A stretch of 64,000 nucleotides of DNA. It comes from Eucalyptus grandis (taxonomy: Eukaryota > Streptophyta > Magnoliopsida > Myrtales > Myrtaceae). The stretch is from the NCBI RefSeq assembly GCF_016545825.1, contig NC_052619.1:53122933-53186932 (forward strand), in the 5' to 3' direction. The position numbers were made by a program, and so were the translations under genes. A model generated the notes under the pieces. The model was not told the origin of the DNA. It saw only the letters and a program-made list of their open reading frames with translations, and searched no databases. Shown here in pieces: positions 60,048-64,000 of this stretch (position 1 is its first letter; every line of letters starts with the position of its first letter).

Positions 60048-60840
60048 TTTGATCTCGCCGAGTACAATAAGAGTAATTTAAAGAGAGCCATGGAAGTTCA
60101 ACTCAAGAGGAGATAGATAATAAGCTACTACCTTTTTCTTCTTTTGGGTTTTCCGGTTCCCCCGGCGGGGGAGGGGAGGTAAACAAATTTCTTTAATATC
60201 AATTAAGTCGGTGTGCTATGGTCCTGCATTTGTTTTATTAGATCAAGAACTCGTTTTGCAGCAGCTTTCCCTGATGCCGGAGTCAGCAATGTGATGACCC
60301 AGTCCAATTTTCAAGTTTTGTAATAAAGAGAAACTACCCGATAGGCTTCTTTTTCCTAGAAGGGATGAGAATGAACGTTTCTGGCTTTTGCTTAACCTAA
60401 CAAAAAAGCGGGCTTTTCTGGGAGACTTGACCACCAGACTGGGGATGGTTATAAGTCAACTTAAGAATTGAACCCCAAATACCTCGTATCATAAGGGTGT
60501 CCATCCTCCTCGTTCAAGACCTGAGTTCAAATCACCACACTTATACATTCTCTTAAGATAATTTAAGGACACAAATTATCCGATCACACAATGCGATTCG
60601 CTTCTAAGGTGTTTTTGTTAGGAAAAAACAAAAAAGAAGCTCCAATTAAACTACGATGCATGTTGACGAAGACAACGAGCCTCAAAAGATTGATCTGATA
60701 AGACTTCACAGCTCATCATGTTCTGGAAGCTCGGAGATGTTCTGGGTCTTCGAAAGTCGGTTGTCTTCGTTTATGTGGAAAGCTCTTGATGTCCTTTTCG
60801 AATTTCCTCTGAACGTGGGTCCTATGTTGGAATAATTTTT
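59840..60840 (-). repeat. 5' flank of CRK copy 2, paralogous to 51842-54480
   Basis: Collinear with the first flank but without the DUF1005 fragment, the TIR element and the solo LTR, so it records the state before those insertions. It has its own small insertion around 60130-60235. Confidence 0.75.
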
Positions 60841-61859
60841 AGATACAATGAAAATAATAATAATGGTTGGAAATATATTGAAAAAGATTAGAAAATAAAG
60901 TCAATTGTTTGATAGGGGTATGTGTGCAAAACGGACGGCACGAACTAAGAACTGTTTGGACCGGACCGGACTGGCTAGTTAGGTCCGGTTCTTTGGAGTG
61001 TTGGTCCGGTTCCTAATTTGTAAAAGTGAAATTAGTATCCAGGCGATCCGATTCTTGATTCTGAGGGGGAATTGGAGCGTACCAACTACATATACCCTTT
61101 TTGTAATTATTTCTTAAAAAATCTAATAAAATGTAAACTAAACACTTTCTTGTCCATTAGTACCACAAGTTATGGCACAATAACTCTTCATTTATTGTCG
61201 CTTCTATCAATATCTTAAAATTTATCACTCTTTCTCATTGTTCTACCACTCTTTAGTGGGAAAAATAAAGTGGCCGATTCCATTAGACTAGACCGAAACC
61301 AGATGTGGTCCTGGGATCGAAAACCAAATGGTCCGATCCAACATCCTCTTCCAGCACCACACAACAATGGTATGGGTGGACGAGGTGTGGGATATCTAGT
61401 TTCCCATCTCTTTATGGCTTGGTTTGCCTATGTTGATAAGGACTTTTACAGTCCTTTACACAGGTTCAATAGTCTGCTTGGTGACATTGATGGATTAGTG
61501 TTGACCCCTCCTAATGGCACTGTGGATGACTTCGAGTCTGGCCCTAATTATGACCAAGAGCCCAAGCCCTAACTGTGAGGACACTGGCTTTTGATGGAAA
61601 CTATCTTTGGTAACCATCCTTGTAGAAGGAGCTAGGACTAACCCCCTTCTCTTATATCTATTTGTATGAGAATGAAAAATCGGAATGGCCCTCAGAAATG
61701 AGCTTGTAAATGAATCATTCCGGTTATATAAATGAAGCATAAAAGTTGTGTTGTATATGTTTGTCTTTTTTTTACTATCTATTTCTTTATTATTGACTGG
61801 GCGATTGAGATTGCACGCTTTCTTATGTGCTTAATGGAAAGATAAAATTAATGGGAACG
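60841..61859. other. intergenic with one unassigned 100-codon frame
   Basis: The frame 61270-61572 (+) encodes MADSIRLDRNQMWSWDRKPN ... GVGYLVSHLFMAWFAYVDKD ... and ends DDFESGPNYDQEPKP. It is not repetitive and has normal composition, but I know no family for it. It may be a transposon relic or a species-specific frame. Confidence 0.35.
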
Positions 61860-62440
61860 GTGACACCCCTTGGGACATCACAAGTCAATCCTACATAGCA
61901 AATGTCACGTTCCGTGGCAAGGGAAACATTTGGGGCGTGACATCCCTTGTATCTATTGGTATTAAAGTGAGATTAATACCTAAAATGATAAGGTGCATGG
62001 GAAATTGGGATAGTTAGTTAGGAAAACACCTATTGTTTGTGATTGCCAATTGCTTTCTTAGCTAGTGTTCTTGAGGTCTAATCTTTTGTTGGAACTTGCT
62101 TTGCAAGTTTTCCCTAGAACCCGTATAGTTGCAGCATGAGTGCCTGGGAACCAAGGATTTTGAGAGGAAGGACTATTTAGGGCTAGTCAATTCCAAAAGG
62201 AAAGGCAAAAGAGGACTCTTGATTAGATGGAATTCTGCAAGCTCAGAATCAAGCCGCTGCTGCCCTTATCAATGCTCCAATAGCTAGAAATGGGTTTGGC
62301 AATAGGAATAGCAAATGACAGATGTATGGACTGGTTGAACAATTCCTGAAGTTGCGACCCTCAAAGTTTTTTGGGTCAAGTGATCCCAAAGAGGCCATTA
62401 CATGGATCTACGAACTAGAGAAAGCTTTTGCATTGTTGAT
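61860..62440 (+). mobile_element. Ty3/gypsy fragment: degenerate PBS region and gag
   Basis: An LTR-end-like stretch ('ggggcgtgaca', 61934-61944) is followed by TTGGTATTAAAGTG (61957-61970), a decayed initiator-Met PBS. Further on, two frames read NQAAAALINAPIARNGFGN and, after a TGA, MYGLVEQFLKLRPSKFFGSS then DPKEAITWIYELEKAFALL. This is the start of the gypsy retrotransposon gag domain. Downstream pol is not seen. Confidence 0.65.
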
Positions 62441-64000
62441 ATAACATCCTCAAATTCCAAGTCATGAGAATAAGGTTTGATGGTTGATCATGGGAATCAA
62501 TGACATAAACCTTAGATAGACCAAAACATGGCATGTTCGGTCATGGACCCGGTCCACCCAACCGAGACTTGGTTAGGGCAAATAACCAAGACCAACTAGG
62601 AGGTTTATTTTAAGACATCCAATGGACCAATTCTAATTGAAAAGGGTCATTGACAAGTTTAAGAAGGCTAAAAACTTAGTTGCACTCATTTGATTAAAGT
62701 TTAGTAAATTTTGGCATGGACCTTGGTTTTCATAGAATTGTTGATCGTATACAAATATGAACGACTCCTCCAATGAGGCGACCCACTATATTAGTCTTAT
62801 GAATGCCTTGAATGAATTTTTGGACACAAATTAATTAATGTGGGGACAAGTCGCTGGACAAATGTCAAGATTTGATTGGAGTTTTAGAATCTTCCATAGC
62901 TTTTTGACTTAGTCCATTTTTATCCATTTAAGTGCCACATGGCCACATCAAGAGAGAAGGAGAAAACTTGCTCCTTAAGTAGCTCGGAAAAAATATCTAA
63001 GCCTTATTTAATAATTTTGGACATTAATTCATTAATAAACATGATGAATTATCAACCTAGATTTCTCTAGAATCTTAGGTAAATCTTAAGGTATGATGGG
63101 TCTAGATTATAGCCTTGGTGAATAAGTCAATAACTAACTAATTAGAAGAGGACATGATGCATCAAAAGGCTTATGTGTCTCCTTAGGCACTATAGGTAAT
63201 ATCAAACCTAGAATGAGCCTTGGAGAACAAGTCAATATGTGAACCGATCACAAGTGAACACCAAGAGACTTAGGTGCCAACTCAAGAGAATAGCTAGGCC
63301 AACTTGCCTCTTAGGTGTAATTATGAGCTTGTAATAAAACTCTAAGATGAGGTAGCCTATAAATGGGAAGAGCCATTTTCACATTTTAAGGCTTGGCCTT
63401 TCTCTCATTTCCTCTCCCTTCCTCTCCTCTCTTTCACGCCCTTCTCTTCCAAGCCGCCCTAGATGCCGACTAACCACCAAAGAAGCATCTTAGAGCTAGG
63501 TCCAAAAAGTAGTAAGTAGACTTTCCTAACTCTTCAATAGGGTGATGTGCTATGCGTATCGATTTTTGGGTCATGTCATCATTTGCTTGTGTTGGCTTTG
63601 TGTTATTATGCTTGTGTTCTATTTGTTTGTGGTTACATCAAGTAAGTTCATGGTCTTGCATCGATGTCAAGCACACTTGGATGTCGAAGAAAAGTCTCAC
63701 ATGACTATGGACGTGTACTAAGGTGGGTGCATGACCCACACCTGATTTCGGGACAACATTGAGACATGTTTTTACTCGAGACAAGTCACAAGTTGATGCC
63801 GAAGCAGGAGTGAACAATTCCAAGTCCAAGTCCAAACCACAAACCTAAGTCGCATTCAACATGAGTTTAATTTAGTAAAGCTGGGTCCGAACCAAGATTC
63901 TGAAATTCAAAAAGAAAAAAAAAAAAAAAAACAACAACAACAACAACAAAAACGGGATTCTCAAAAAGTACCAAAATTAAAGGTTAATTAATATCCTTTA
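62441..64000. other. AT-rich, transposon-like, no gene seen
   Basis: No coding frame can be supported. A C/T-rich stretch (63400-63450) and an A-rich run with AAC repeats (63907-63950) are present. It may be part of the gypsy relic or another LTR. Confidence 0.4.

Overview
This is nuclear DNA from a flowering plant, most likely a eudicot. It has GT-AG introns, plastid and cell-wall gene families, a TIR-type disease-resistance gene, a cysteine-rich receptor kinase and many plant transposons. The style of the TIR-NBS-LRR gene suggests Myrtaceae (Eucalyptus relatives), but that is an impression and was not tested.

Layout. 1-3.2 kb: intergenic, with a terminal-inverted-repeat (TIR) element and one candidate 48-residue membrane peptide. 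3.2-5.0 kb (-): intact four-exon F-box gene. 6.4-7.7 kb (+): intact intronless DVR (divinyl chlorophyllide 8-vinyl-reductase). 6.9-18.0 kb: a direct tandem duplication of about 5.5 kb whose left breakpoint lies inside DVR. It leaves a broken DVR 3' copy and two intact CASP-like genes (-). 20.4-24.7 kb (-): intact 11-exon gene for a 400-residue helical-repeat protein, probably mitochondrial. 25.9-26.8 kb (+): frameshifted gene for a small MGCGxSK-type acidic protein. 27-29 kb: an old local duplication, one copy split by a Tourist-like MITE. 30.3-35.9 kb (-): complete but coding-dead Ty1/copia element with LTRs, PBS, PPT and a 5-bp target duplication. 36.2-40.7 kb (+): TIR-NBS-LRR pseudogene.

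42.7-52 kb (-): a wrecked DUF26 cysteine-rich receptor-like kinase (CRK). Its kinase end is fused to the 5' end of a short LTR element and amplified into four ~1.03-kb units. Its front end holds another truncated LTR element, a 480-bp tandem duplication and a hAT-like transposon. 52-54.3 kb: the CRK 5' flank, with a DUF1005 (ASG1-like) gene fragment, a TIR element and a solo LTR. 55.7-64 kb: more TIR elements, copia and gypsy fragments, and a second truncated CRK 5' end at 59.8-60.8 kb, whose flank gives the empty site for the solo LTR.

Four protein genes look intact in structure (F-box, DVR, two CASP-like), plus the 11-exon gene. The right half is a decaying receptor and transposon neighbourhood. 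I see no operon-like system, CRISPR array or clearly new enzyme system. The most unusual structure is the four-unit kinase-retroelement chimeric array.
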